Shown: piece after piece, positions 1 to 8,717 of the stretch
How positions within the stretch are numbered: the first letter of the stretch is position 1
Layout of the letters: each line of letters begins with the position of its first letter
Source of the DNA: Lachnospiraceae bacterium
GTDB lineage: Bacteria > Bacillota > Clostridia > Lachnospirales > Lachnospiraceae
Length of the DNA stretch: 64,000 nt
Direction of reading: 5' to 3'
Assembly (NCBI GenBank): GCA_014799465.1
Contig: JAAVHZ010000014.1
Location: 62,001-126,000, forward strand
Notes under the pieces: model-generated
What the model was told of the DNA's origin: nothing
Databases searched by the model: none
The model's input: the letters and a program-made list of their open reading frames with translations, nothing else
Made by a program: the position numbers and the translations under genes

Positions 1-1336
1 ATGAACATAAAGTTTCTGAATACATATATGATAATATTTCGGTTGGAAGACTATGTGGTTCTTTTTCCTCAAACACTTCTATAATTGAAATAAATGCACC
101 ATGCCATCCACAATCTTCATAAGAAATCGGCAAATCATAAAGTAATTTTACGAATTGACCATAATCCTCTTTATGATAATTATGTACAAGCATGGAAATT
201 ACATCTTCCGGACAATCAGTTTCGTCAATAACAGATAATGCATAATCACGAACCTTTTCACTTTTCATTTCTGTTAATGCCCTGACTGCATTGTTTCTTA
301 ATTCTTCATTATATGAATCTGCATCTCCTATAACAGAACATGTATCTAAAAGATTAGCACATTTATGGTTTCCCAACAGAAACAGAAGCTCCGTACGAAT
401 ATCTTCTTCTTTTTCTTCCTTATAATATTCTGCTAATTTTTTAACTTCATCACATTTCCCTTTGTTTAACATGGTGCTTCCTATCATAATAGGAATATCT
501 CTTCCTGATTTTCCACCATTTTTCAGTGTAGAATACACTCCTTCTGCTGTCAATAAATGCTCATAATTCTGCCTGAATTGTGCAGTGTTTTCTTTTTGCC
601 TTTCGTATGCATCTACATAAGTCTTTATTAATGGTGACTTCCCTGAACGTTCTTTTAACAATTCCTGCACAGGTAATTTCCCTATTTCTGACTTCCAGAA
701 TAATTGGAAATAATCAAAATCACATACATCAAGATTACTGTTTTCATCCAGTAGTCTGCCAATATCTTCGATTACTGCACAAAAACTGTCTGACCATAAC
801 CGATTCATTTTTCGTGGCAGTAAATAAATTTTGCTGCTACATTGAGAATCAAATTCTTCTTTGACTGTATCAGTATTTGGTGTTGATTTAAAATTCACGA
901 TACTAATGCATAGTGTCTCAAAATTATTGAACAATTCAGAACCAATATCATCTCTTTCTTTTACATTTTGCAATAATTTATAAATAGTTTTATATCCTGT
1001 TTCCAATACCTGATATGCATTAAGATTTCCATCTGCCGCAAATAATTCTAATAATTCACAACAGCGGTTAAAATCCCAGCCATCATATGATGTAAGATTT
1101 TGGTTAAACTGCCTGATAATTGCCTGTAAAAAAATCTCTTTATCCGTATAGCATCGTATAAGTTCATATAAATACCAGCTTCTTGTCCCTTCACATTGCG
1201 TATCATAAGCAAGGTCATGTGTACATGCCCATAACACCAAGTCTTTATACTCTTCCTTTTTATCCGTCTGCTGCAATTCTATAACACAACGTCCAAGCCC
1301 TCTTTGCAGTGCATATTTAAAATCTTTTTTTGTCAT
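1..1336 (-). CDS. Hypothetical protein, possibly HEAT-repeat-like, 3' end cut by window edge
   Basis: An open frame runs on the minus strand from an ATG at 1336 to the left edge without a stop, giving at least 445 codons. The N-terminus reads MTKKDFKYALQRGLGRC. The protein is rich in short amphipathic helical stretches, and one part (NEELRNNAVRALTEM, about two thirds of the way in) resembles a HEAT-type helical repeat. No catalytic motif, signal peptide or membrane segment is visible. It is divergent from the methyltransferase gene at 1553. I do not recognise the family. The helical-repeat idea is inference only, while the coding call is secure from the long open frame and its sensible composition. 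Confidence 0.75.
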   Translation of the reverse strand, partial: MTKKDFKYALQRGLGRCVIELQQTDKKEEYKDLVLWACTHDLAYDTQCEGTRSWYLYELIRCYTDKEIFLQAIIRQFNQNLTSYDGWDFNRCCELLELFAADGNLNAYQVLETGYKTIYKLLQNVKERDDIGSELFNNFETLCISIVNFKSTPNTDTVKEEFDSQCSSKIYLLPRKMNRLWSDSFCAVIEDIGRLLDENSNLDVCDFDYFQLFWKSEIGKLPVQELLKERSGKSPLIKTYVDAYERQKENTAQFRQNYEHLLTAEGVYSTLKNGGKSGRDIPIMIGSTMLNKGKCDEVKKLAEYYKEEKEEDIRTELLFLLGNHKCANLLDTCSVIGDADSYNEELRNNAVRALTEMKSEKVRDYALSVIDETDCPEDVISMLVHNYHKEDYGQFVKLLYDLPISYEDCGWHGAFISIIEVFEEKEPHSLPTEILSYMYSETLCS

Positions 1337-1475
1337 ATATTAACTCCATATCATTCAAAATTTCCTATAATAATACTATCACAATAATATTAATACTTCA
1401 ATTTGATTCAAATCAACTCATCATGTCAGTTCTGTTTTCGGGAATAAAGACTGTTTATACATAAACCATTACCTC

Positions 1476-1504
1476 TTGCATCATTTTTTCTTCTATATTA
1501 TAAT
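1476..1504 (+). promoter_or_regulatory. Sigma-A-type promoter for the methyltransferase gene
   Basis: TTGCAT (1476-1481) and TATAAT (1499-1504) are separated by 17 bp, about 50 bp upstream of the ATG at 1553. The spacing and boxes fit the housekeeping consensus. Confidence 0.6.
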
Positions 1505-1552
1505 TTTATAATATTGTTAATTTAAATAAATTTGAAAAAGGAAAGAAGAATT

Positions 1553-2419
1553 ATGTGGATTGCAGATAATTGGAGAGATTATGAAGTTATAGACTGTTCT
1601 AATGGAGAAAAACTCGAAAGATGGGGCGATTACCTTCTGGTAAGACCTGACCCGCAGGTAATATGGAACACCCCCAAGACTCAAAACGGATGGAAAAAAA
1701 TGAACGGACATTATCATCGTAGCAGCAAAGGCGGTGGAGAATGGGAATTTTTCAACCTTCCTGAACAATGGAGTATTAATTACAGACAGCTCACATTTAA
1801 CTTAAAACCTTTTAGTTTCAAACATACAGGCTTATTTCCCGAGCAGGCTGCCAACTGGGACTGGTTTTCTGAAATCATAAGATGTGCCAAAAGACCTGTT
1901 AAAGTATTAAATCTATTTGCCTATACCGGTGGTGCCACTCTTGCTGCTGCTAAAGCAGGGGCAAGCGTAACTCATGTAGATGCATCAAAGGGTATGGTAA
2001 ACTGGGCAAAGGAAAACGCTGCTTCTTCCGGCTTAAGTGATGCACCTATACGCTGGCTTGTTGATGACTGTGTGAAATTCGTGGAACGTGAAATACGACG
2101 TGGCAATAAATATGATGCTATTATTATGGATCCTCCGTCTTATGGAAGAGGCCCAAAAGGAGAGATATGGAAAATCGAGACATCCATACATCCGTTTATT
2201 AAACTTTGTACACAGATTCTTTCAAAAGATGCAATCTTTTTTCTGATTAATTCATATACAACAGGACTTGCACCTTCTGTTCTTACATATATGATAGAAA
2301 CCGAGATAAAGAGCCAATTCGGAGGTGAAACAATATCTGATGAATTAGGACTTCCTGTCTCATCAAATGGGCTGGTACTTCCATGCGGTGCCAGCGGAAG
2401 ATGGAAAAATAATATTTAA
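1553..2419 (+). CDS. Class I SAM-dependent methyltransferase, RlmI/COG1092-like
   Basis: A 288-residue protein with a Rossmann methyltransferase fold. Motif I is FAYTGG at residues 122-127 and the catalytic-loop motif is DPPSYG at 193-198, the pattern of the COG1092 family of 23S rRNA cytosine-C5 methyltransferases. It lacks the full N-terminal PUA domain of E. coli RlmI and has a shorter N-terminal segment of about 100 residues, so the exact target is uncertain. I chose the ATG at 1553 because AAGGAAAG lies about 7 bases upstream; a TTG at 1532 in the same frame has no such site. It is transcribed alone and converges with the dihydrouridine synthase gene. An RNA target is likely from the family. 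Confidence 0.8.
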   Translation: MWIADNWRDYEVIDCSNGEKLERWGDYLLVRPDPQVIWNTPKTQNGWKKMNGHYHRSSKGGGEWEFFNLPEQWSINYRQLTFNLKPFSFKHTGLFPEQAANWDWFSEIIRCAKRPVKVLNLFAYTGGATLAAAKAGASVTHVDASKGMVNWAKENAASSGLSDAPIRWLVDDCVKFVEREIRRGNKYDAIIMDPPSYGRGPKGEIWKIETSIHPFIKLCTQILSKDAIFFLINSYTTGLAPSVLTYMIETEIKSQFGGETISDELGLPVSSNGLVLPCGASGRWKNNI

Positions 2420-2424
2420 ACAAC

Positions 2425-2451
2425 AAAAAGTCCTCAAATTGAGGACTTTTT
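2425..2451. terminator. Bidirectional intrinsic terminator
   Basis: A perfect inverted repeat AAAAAGTCCTC / GAGGACTTTTT (11-bp arms, 5-base loop) lies between two convergent genes and has a T-run on each strand. It overlaps the last codons of the dus gene. Confidence 0.85.
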
Positions 2452-3393
2452 ATAATATATCTTGCTTTCTTTAAAGAGCTTTGATACCACCTCATTGTAT
2501 TCTGAGAAATTTTTCGCCTTCTTAATCTTCTTCCAATATTTTTCTCCATCTGTAAATAAATCTGACATATAGAGCCATAGTTCCTTCATTTTAAATAGTA
2601 CATTCTTTTCATCTTTCATATTTTCATAATAATTATGTAAAATTTCATCCATAAAATTTTCTATCCGCCGAATTTCTTCTATATTATTATCGCCTGATTT
2701 TATCCTGCATATTAAAAACGGATTTTTAAGGATTCCCCTTCCAAACATTATACTATCTACATCAGAATACTCCTCTGCAAACTTATTATAATCATTTGTA
2801 CTGTGAATGTCACCATTGTATACTATCTTGTTTTTACTAAGGCTCAAGGCATCCGAAAACACCTTTAGATTAGGTTTATTCTTATAAAAATCCTTTTGTA
2901 TTCTGGGATGTATTATAAGTTCTTCTATAGGATATTTATTAAATATCTCAATAAGGTGATAAAATTCGTCAGGACTTTCTTTGCCTATTCTTGTCTTAAT
3001 AGATATTTTCCCTGCTCTTTTTTCAAATATATTATAAAGAAACTCATCTAAATCATCAGGATAAAACAAGAATCCTGAACCTTTTTTCTTTGTGACTACC
3101 GTAGCCGCCGGACATCCCAGATTCAGATTAACCTCATCATATCCAAGTAATGACAGTTCTTTTTCTGTATCTGAAAAATGTTTAGAATTATTTGTCATTA
3201 TCTGCGGAACAAGTCTTAACCCAATATTATTCTCCGGTAATATATCTCGCTTTTCTTTTCTGTTTATGCAGATATTTTTATCTGGTGATATAAATGGGGC
3301 AAAATATTTGTCTACATTCCCAAAATATTTCTGATAAGCATTTCTATACACATATCCTGTTATTCCCTCAAGAGGTGCTAAATAGTAGTTCAT
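2434..3393 (-). CDS. tRNA-dihydrouridine synthase family protein
   Basis: A TIM-barrel flavoprotein expected to reduce uridine to dihydrouridine in tRNA using FMN and NADPH. The N-terminus MNYYLAPLEG is the family's opening FMN-binding strand, and NLGCP (91-95) holds the catalytic cysteine (Cys94). FGRGILKNP late in the barrel is the usual phosphate-binding end. At about 319 residues it has normal length. The start is uncertain: the ATG at 3393 has an AAAGGA site 14 bases away, while an in-frame GTG at 3405 is only 2 bases from it. It follows the response regulator closely and may be read through from that operon, but no functional link to the exporter is evident. Confidence 0.88.
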   Translation of the reverse strand: MNYYLAPLEGITGYVYRNAYQKYFGNVDKYFAPFISPDKNICINRKEKRDILPENNIGLRLVPQIMTNNSKHFSDTEKELSLLGYDEVNLNLGCPAATVVTKKKGSGFLFYPDDLDEFLYNIFEKRAGKISIKTRIGKESPDEFYHLIEIFNKYPIEELIIHPRIQKDFYKNKPNLKVFSDALSLSKNKIVYNGDIHSTNDYNKFAEEYSDVDSIMFGRGILKNPFLICRIKSGDNNIEEIRRIENFMDEILHNYYENMKDEKNVLFKMKELWLYMSDLFTDGEKYWKKIKKAKNFSEYNEVVSKLFKESKIYYKKSSI

Positions 3394-3411
3394 CTTTATA
3401 TACACATTCCT

Positions 3412-4032
3412 TTACCTGTAATTAGTAAGAAAATATATGGCAAGCTGCGTTCTGTCCCTTAATTCCAGCTTATCCAGTATATTGCTTATATAATTCCTTA
3501 CCGTTCCTTCGCTTAAAAACAATACATCCCCTATCTCCTTATTATTAAGTCCTTTTGCCAGCTGCTCCATAATATCAAGCTCCTTAGCCGACAAATCCTC
3601 ATTATTTTCATATACTTTATCTTTTTTCACATATCCCTGAAGTCTTTTTACAATATCTCCCCCGAAAACACTCTGTCCCAGATTAACTGCTTTTATTGCC
3701 GGAAGGATGCTTTCAAAGTCCTGCTTTATAATATATCCTTTAGTCCCTATATTCAAAGCCCTTATTATATACTCATCATCAGAAAACGTGGTAAGCATAA
3801 GTATTTTTGCCTTTGGATGTTCATTTAATATAACCTCTGCTGCTTCAAGACCGCTCATTTCCCCCATTCTTATGTCCATCAGCAGTACATCAGGTCTGCA
3901 CTCACGGTATAACCTTACCGCATCTTCACCGCTGTATCCCACTTCTGATACCTCCACATCCGTATCCGACTCTAATATTGTCTTTAGCGACAATGCCACC
4001 AGCCTGTCATCATCAATTATCAATACTTTCAT
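3412..4032 (-). CDS. NarL/LuxR-family response regulator
   Basis: About 206 residues. A receiver domain comes first, with the acidic pocket IIDDD and phospho-acceptor Asp in LLMDIRM (about residue 53), followed by a C-terminal LuxR-type helix-turn-helix (KELDIMEQLAKGLNNKEIGD). It should be phosphorylated by the kinase encoded just upstream (4049-5098) and bind DNA. The ATG at 4032 is preceded by GGAG at 9 bases; a longer start at 4047 is less well placed. The order exporter-kinase-regulator resembles envelope-stress or antimicrobial-response systems. A plausible target is the operon's own promoter, where direct repeats flank the -10 box (8487-8527). Confidence 0.92.
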   Translation of the reverse strand: MKVLIIDDDRLVALSLKTILESDTDVEVSEVGYSGEDAVRLYRECRPDVLLMDIRMGEMSGLEAAEVILNEHPKAKILMLTTFSDDEYIIRALNIGTKGYIIKQDFESILPAIKAVNLGQSVFGGDIVKRLQGYVKKDKVYENNEDLSAKELDIMEQLAKGLNNKEIGDVLFLSEGTVRNYISNILDKLELRDRTQLAIYFLTNYR

Positions 4033-4048
4033 TATACTTTGCTCCATT

Positions 4049-5098
4049 TCACTGCTGCTTTTTTATTGACACAAATATTTTAAATCCATTATCAAATGTA
4101 AATCTTATGTTTCCATTAAATGATTGTACACGCTCACGCATATTTTCAAGCCCGATTCCTTCACTATGGGTATCTGGTTCAACATCCCCATTATCAAATA
4201 TAAGAAGCTGATATAATGCCGGATGCTCCATTATAGTTATATTAACATCTGATGCATTACTGTGCTTTACCACATTGGTCAGTGCTTCTTTTATAATAGA
4301 AACAAAACAATACTTAAGGTTCTTTGGAAGTTCTCCATCTACATCATAATCAAATGAAATTGATATGTTTTCATATTCTTGTATAATACCTTCCACCATA
4401 AGCTTTAAATCCATAGAATCATCTTTAAGGTCATGCACACTTTCCCTTATACTGCTCATAGCAGTATTTAAAGTATCCTGCAGTGCTTTAAGCGGCTCAT
4501 TAAGATTTTCATCCTTATTGATAGTCTGGATAGCACCTGCCTGAAGTATTGACCTTGAAAGCATATGCCCCACATTGTCATGAATTTCCCTTGCTATCCT
4601 GTTCCTTTCCGTCATGGTGGCAAGCCGTATTTCATAATTCTGATGTTCCAACATTTCTGTCTGCTTCTTTTTAAGTAACATCTCAATCTCCATACTTTTT
4701 TCCTGAATCTTCATATATCTTTTTTTCATGCTATGGGAATTGTCTGTTTTAAATGCCATATATATTCCAACAATGATAAGCAGAAATATATATGGCATAA
4801 TCATACCATATTTTAATAGCGGCAGCATATATAATAATACAAAATAATAATTTTTTCTTGAAAATTCACTATACACCATCATAGGTAAATATATATTAAA
4901 TTCAGGATATATAAGACTTAAAATAATGTATAATACACTTAAAAAACCGGAAACATTTTTGTTATCAAAAAATGTTTCCAGACTGGTAAATATTATAGAT
5001 GTAAGCATGGCTATTACCGAAACCATGCCCACATCACTGACAAGCATAAATGCTATGCATAATATATATAATACAATTCTGTCCGTAACCTTTTCCAT
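4049..5098 (-). CDS. Sensor histidine kinase, HisKA_3 (DesK/LiaS-like) type
   Basis: A 349-residue membrane kinase. Residues 1-120 hold several hydrophobic segments with very short loops, so it has no large outside sensor domain. A short coiled region leads to the dimerisation box REIHDNVGH with phospho-His173, then a HATPase_c domain with the N-box (IKEALTNVVKHSNAS) and the G-box (GIGLENMRERV). This architecture is typical of kinases that sense an associated ABC transporter or membrane stress rather than a soluble ligand. It is translated 17 bases ahead of the response regulator and 3 bases after the second permease. Confidence 0.92.
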   Translation of the reverse strand: MEKVTDRIVLYILCIAFMLVSDVGMVSVIAMLTSIIFTSLETFFDNKNVSGFLSVLYIILSLIYPEFNIYLPMMVYSEFSRKNYYFVLLYMLPLLKYGMIMPYIFLLIIVGIYMAFKTDNSHSMKKRYMKIQEKSMEIEMLLKKKQTEMLEHQNYEIRLATMTERNRIAREIHDNVGHMLSRSILQAGAIQTINKDENLNEPLKALQDTLNTAMSSIRESVHDLKDDSMDLKLMVEGIIQEYENISISFDYDVDGELPKNLKYCFVSIIKEALTNVVKHSNASDVNITIMEHPALYQLLIFDNGDVEPDTHSEGIGLENMRERVQSFNGNIRFTFDNGFKIFVSIKKQQ

Positions 5099-5100
5099 AT

Positions 5101-6258
5101 CTAATCCCTTGTTCTGAATTTTTTTATTACTACCATTGATATTCCCAAAATGGCGGCGGTAAACAGCAACTGCATACCCATGCCTGAAAATACCTTACGG
5201 CTGTCTAAATCAGCAATATCTACTATAGCATTATTTGCAACAACATACCAGTATGTCGGAGTAATTTTTGATAATTTCAGCATATTATTACTTAATACTT
5301 CTAATGGCACAAATACCCCGCCAATAAATGCAAGCCCCATTGACACAACATTAACCATTCCCTGAAAAATGTTATTGGAATTAGCAAGATTACCAAACAT
5401 AAAGGCAAGTGACATTGCTACTGCTGCCATACAAAATGTATTCAGCAGATTAAATAATATCTTTACCGATGACATATCATTATGATATATAATTATAGGC
5501 ATAAGATTAAACAACAGCCATGCAAATACCCCCACCAGCATAGTACTTAATAACAGACACAAATTTCTTTTTCTAAAGCGGTCTGCCGAACAGTTAATTC
5601 TTCTTCTCACATCCATTTTGTTGAATGCTATGTATACAGGTCCTACAGCCGCCATTATTACAGAAATAAATATATATGGTATAATCCCATAGTAATAATA
5701 ACTTCTGTTATATCCCTCATCTTTTTGTGTATCTGACATAGTCACCTTTACATCTTCATCAAGTGACTTAAGCGTACTTTCCAAAGCATTATCCATATCA
5801 TATCCTGCTGCAATATATGACCTGAATGCTGTCATAAACTGATTTACCTCCAAATCAACATAATAGCCCAGTGCAGAATCTTTGACTTTCATATTCTCCA
5901 ACTCCATGGTCTTTCCTGATAATACAGCATCCTCATATCCTTCAGGAATTATAAGTACATAATAAACATTTCTGTAAAAAATATTGTTTCTAAGATTATC
6001 AATATCATCTTTGCACTCTTTATAATCATTCTTTTTTGAAAGATATTCCTTTATAGTATCTCCAAACTCTCCCCCATCCCTGTCTATAATGGTAAATGGT
6101 ATTTCCGTACCCTTATATTTGTTTTCTACATCTTCTGCATTACTGGAACTTATCATAAATATAAGTGCAATGCTTATACCTGTATATACCATTATTGATG
6201 GAATGTTTTTTCTTAATATAAGTAAAAACGTTTTAAATGTATGCATATCAATCATCAT
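5101..6258 (-). CDS. ABC-2 type transporter permease
   Basis: A 385-residue membrane protein with one N-terminal transmembrane helix, a large extracytoplasmic domain (about residues 45-190) and then five or six helices at the C-terminal end. This is the ABC2_membrane_3 (YhgE/NatB-like) layout of drug, sodium or lipid exporters. It pairs with the permease at 6364-7503 and the ATPase at 7514-8464, giving a heterodimeric membrane part. Two start ATGs are adjacent at 6258 and 6255 behind GGAAAGG. The 105-base gap before it contains two hairpins that could alter expression relative to the first permease. Confidence 0.85.
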   Translation of the reverse strand: MMIDMHTFKTFLLILRKNIPSIMVYTGISIALIFMISSSNAEDVENKYKGTEIPFTIIDRDGGEFGDTIKEYLSKKNDYKECKDDIDNLRNNIFYRNVYYVLIIPEGYEDAVLSGKTMELENMKVKDSALGYYVDLEVNQFMTAFRSYIAAGYDMDNALESTLKSLDEDVKVTMSDTQKDEGYNRSYYYYGIIPYIFISVIMAAVGPVYIAFNKMDVRRRINCSADRFRKRNLCLLLSTMLVGVFAWLLFNLMPIIIYHNDMSSVKILFNLLNTFCMAAVAMSLAFMFGNLANSNNIFQGMVNVVSMGLAFIGGVFVPLEVLSNNMLKLSKITPTYWYVVANNAIVDIADLDSRKVFSGMGMQLLFTAAILGISMVVIKKFRTRD

Positions 6259-6271
6259 TCCTTTCCTATAG

Positions 6272-6296
6272 AAGAACGCACGCTTTTTGCGTTCTT
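6272..6296. repeat. Short hairpin between permease genes
   Basis: AAGAACGCA (6272-6280) pairs with TGCGTTCTT (6288-6296) around a 7-base loop. There is no strong T-run, so it is more likely an mRNA stabilising or processing element than a terminator. Confidence 0.55.
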
Positions 6297-6297
6297 T

Positions 6298-6359
6298 AGT
6301 GTGAAACTTAGAAAATCTTAGGCAGTGTCCTTTACTGCCTTAGATTTTCTTTTCACACT
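6298..6359. repeat. Dispersed palindromic repeat, copy 1
   Basis: About 26-bp arms starting AGTGTGAAA and ending TTTCACACT, with one 3-base bulge, one mismatch and a GTCCTTT loop. The central 50 bases, including AGAAAATCTTAGGCAGTGTC, recur almost unchanged at 16969-17022 inside the aspS leader. It lies between two co-transcribed permease genes. It contains no coding sequence. It looks like a small mobile or amplified palindromic element. Confidence 0.75.
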
Positions 6360-6363
6360 TTAC

Positions 6364-7503
6364 TCAATCAATCTTATCCCGTCTGAGTATCAGAACAGAT
6401 ATGATTCCAAATATAGTGCCCATTGCCACTAATGTTATACTGCACCTTAAATACATTCCCATATCACCAAATACAGAGAGTGCATAAAAGCTGTCCGATA
6501 TTACTGCTGCCGGATTTATCCTGTTTATAACAGGTGCATTGTTCTCCACCAGATTTTTCATATTTGTAACCATTAAACCTGCAAGAAAATTCATGGAAAG
6601 TATTGTTGATGTAACAATTGACTCTTTTATACTGAATTTAGCCTTGACAATCACTCCTAACATATATCCATATGCCACACCCACAAAACTTGACAACAGT
6701 CCCGAAAGTAATATATATCCGTATTTATTTCCAAAATCAATACCCAGAAACAGATTAAGATAAAAGAATACCATTACAAATATAAGCATCTGGACAGTAA
6801 GTGCCGCCAGAAAATCCGTGAATACAATAAGTATCCTTTTCGTTGGTGATATACATCTTCTGACTGCAATATCTCTCTGACCTGCCCGAATCTCCTCTGT
6901 ATTAATAACGCCATAGTGGGCACCTAACATACATGTCATCGCAAAAAGTGCAAAATAATACTGAACATACACATCCATATTCCCATCAGCATTCATATTG
7001 ACTTCTTTGGTATATGCTACATCAGCAAACAGTGACTCCATTACATCCTGTGCCTTTTCAGGTGAGTTGGCAATTATATCCATTATAACATTTTCATTAT
7101 GTATATATGAATCCACCATTGATTTCAAAATAGTCTGATTAAGTCCGTTCTCTTTAAATTTTAATGAAATTTCATCGGATACATATATAATACCCTCTGC
7201 TTCGCCTTCATCAAGTGCTTTTTCCGCCTTATCTTCTGGTAACTTTTCTGTATTCAGATTACCCTGTTTTCCCGACACATTCTTTATAAACTCATCAAAA
7301 GCAACTGCATTTTCATACGTGCCATCGTCTACAATCGCCACATCTATTTTATCAAGACTCTCACTTTTTTCAGTTATATTTGAAAATGCCATCCAAAAAA
7401 ATGTTCCCAACACTATAGGAAATATAATCAGCCAGAAAAATGTTCCCTTATCCATAACAAGTCTCTTGACCCTGTATTTATATAATTTCCAAATCAAACC
7501 CAT
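6364..7503 (-). CDS. ABC-2 type transporter permease
   Basis: About 379 residues, with the same layout as its neighbour: one N-terminal helix, an extracytoplasmic domain (about 45-180) and five to six helices from about residue 185 on. The N-terminal sequence LVMDKGTFFWLIIFPIVLG is a typical first helix for ABC2_membrane_3 proteins. It is the first permease after the ATPase gene, 10 bases downstream. The ATG at 7503 is preferred; a GTG is one codon upstream. Substrate cannot be told from sequence. Confidence 0.85.
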   Translation of the reverse strand: MGLIWKLYKYRVKRLVMDKGTFFWLIIFPIVLGTFFWMAFSNITEKSESLDKIDVAIVDDGTYENAVAFDEFIKNVSGKQGNLNTEKLPEDKAEKALDEGEAEGIIYVSDEISLKFKENGLNQTILKSMVDSYIHNENVIMDIIANSPEKAQDVMESLFADVAYTKEVNMNADGNMDVYVQYYFALFAMTCMLGAHYGVINTEEIRAGQRDIAVRRCISPTKRILIVFTDFLAALTVQMLIFVMVFFYLNLFLGIDFGNKYGYILLSGLLSSFVGVAYGYMLGVIVKAKFSIKESIVTSTILSMNFLAGLMVTNMKNLVENNAPVINRINPAAVISDSFYALSVFGDMGMYLRCSITLVAMGTIFGIISVLILRRDKID

Positions 7504-7513
7504 CACCTGCTTT

Positions 7514-8464
7514 CTAATTCTTATCCCTTAATTCTTTTCCGGTTATCTCTAAAAATACATCATTTAAAGTAGGAAGTTCTGAATATACACGTCCAAAATT
7601 TATATCCTTACTTTTTAAGTAATCCAGAAGTACTATCAGATTTCTCTGACCTTTAGTGTACTGTACTTTAAGATGACCGTCCTCATATTCTGCCTTATAG
7701 ACATGAGGAAGTTCTTTTATTCCGTTTAAAATATTTTCACTAAACTCAGGTATTTCCACCTGAATAGTTTCGCCTGTTTTTATCATATTCTTTAATTCTT
7801 CATTAGTGCCTATGGCAAGGTTTTTACCTGAATCCATAATAGCTATCCTGGTACAGATTTTCTCCACTTCTTCCATATAGTGGGATGTATATACAACTGT
7901 TGCTCCATCTTCGTTAAGTTTCTTTATTCCTTCAAGAATATTATTGCGGCTCTGTGGGTCAACTGCTACTGTAGGTTCATCCATAAATATAAGCTTCGGC
8001 TTATGTGCTATTCCACATGCAATATTAAGCCTTCTTAAAAGTCCGCCTGACAGTTTCTTAGGATAGAATTTTACAAAATCCTCTAACCCTGTAAACTCAA
8101 TGGCTTCATCCACATATTTTTTCCTAAGTTTTTTGTCAGCCACATAAAGACTGCAGAAGTAATCTATATTCTCATATACTGTTAATTCTTCAAAAACAGC
8201 TACATTCTGTAGAACAACGCCTATATCTTTCTTAATATCATAGCTTGAAGGTGTCATTTCCTTTCCAAACACCTCTATATTGCCCTTATCATACTTAAGC
8301 AGTCCCAATATGCAACTTATGGTAGTTGATTTACCTGAGCCATTTGGTCCGAGAAGACCAAATACCTCTCCTTCTTTGATTTCCAGATTAAAGTGGTCCA
8401 GTGCCACCAGTTCCTTATACCTTTTAACAAGATTTTCAACCTTTATAACTATATTTTCACTCAT
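7514..8464 (-). CDS. ABC transporter ATP-binding protein
   Basis: About 316 residues. Walker A is GPNGSGKST (39-47), the signature is LSGG (138-141) and Walker B is LIFMDEP (158-164), followed by the His switch in TSHYMEE. The C-terminal extension of about 80 residues is typical of CcmA/NatA-type exporters (COG1131). The ATG at 8464 is chosen because GGAGG lies 6 bases upstream; the frame is open for six more codons without a site. It is the first gene of the exporter, kinase and regulator operon. Confidence 0.93.
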   Translation of the reverse strand: MSENIVIKVENLVKRYKELVALDHFNLEIKEGEVFGLLGPNGSGKSTTISCILGLLKYDKGNIEVFGKEMTPSSYDIKKDIGVVLQNVAVFEELTVYENIDYFCSLYVADKKLRKKYVDEAIEFTGLEDFVKFYPKKLSGGLLRRLNIACGIAHKPKLIFMDEPTVAVDPQSRNNILEGIKKLNEDGATVVYTSHYMEEVEKICTRIAIMDSGKNLAIGTNEELKNMIKTGETIQVEIPEFSENILNGIKELPHVYKAEYEDGHLKVQYTKGQRNLIVLLDYLKSKDINFGRVYSELPTLNDVFLEITGKELRDKN

Positions 8465-8486
8465 ATTTTTCCTCCATTTCATCTAT

Positions 8487-8527
8487 CTGACTGTTTAAAT
8501 TATAAATTATTTTCCTGACTGTTTTAA
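8487..8527 (-). promoter_or_regulatory. Promoter of exporter/two-component operon with direct-repeat operators
   Basis: On the minus strand a TATAAT -10 box (8499-8504) lies 17 bp from a weak -35 TTAAAA (8522-8527). The 13-base forward sequence CTGACTGTTTAAA (8487-8499) is repeated as CTGACTGTTTTAA (8515-8527), so one copy covers the -35 and the other abuts the -10 and start site. This fits binding by the co-encoded response regulator. Confidence 0.5.
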
Positions 8528-8541
8528 GTATCTAAAATCAC

Positions 8542-8571
8542 AAAAGGATGTGACATTTATCACATCCTTTT
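8542..8571 (-). terminator. Intrinsic terminator after the coiled-coil gene
   Basis: AAAAGGATGTGA and TCACATCCTTTT form a perfect 12-bp stem with a 6-base loop, followed on the minus strand by TTTTGTGATTTT. It separates the coiled-coil/tagD/HD-GYP group from the exporter promoter. Confidence 0.8.
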
Positions 8572-8629
8572 ATTCCTGCGAGCAACGAGCCAAGTGGCTG
8601 CTTGCAGACATTTGGCGACTGCTGCGAGG

Positions 8630-8697
8630 GTCAAATACCCCGCAGCTTGCTGCATTACAAATTTGATGCCCTGTCAGCTTGCTGCGGGGTATTTGAC
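8630..8697. repeat. GC-rich inverted repeat
   Basis: Arms of 23 bases (8630-8652 and 8675-8697) match at 21 positions around a 22-base centre. They begin GTCAAATACCCCGCAGC. The flanking 8578-8629 bases also carry smaller inverted motifs around GCCAA and TTGGC. Base composition is clearly richer in G+C than the neighbouring genes. There is no coding sequence. Confidence 0.7.
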
Positions 8698-8717
8698 TGT
8701 AAACATACTATATTTCA

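Noticed and set aside
3092-3334. 80-codon plus-strand frame inside dus
   Set aside because: It is antisense to conserved dihydrouridine synthase sequence, including the catalytic Cys motif.
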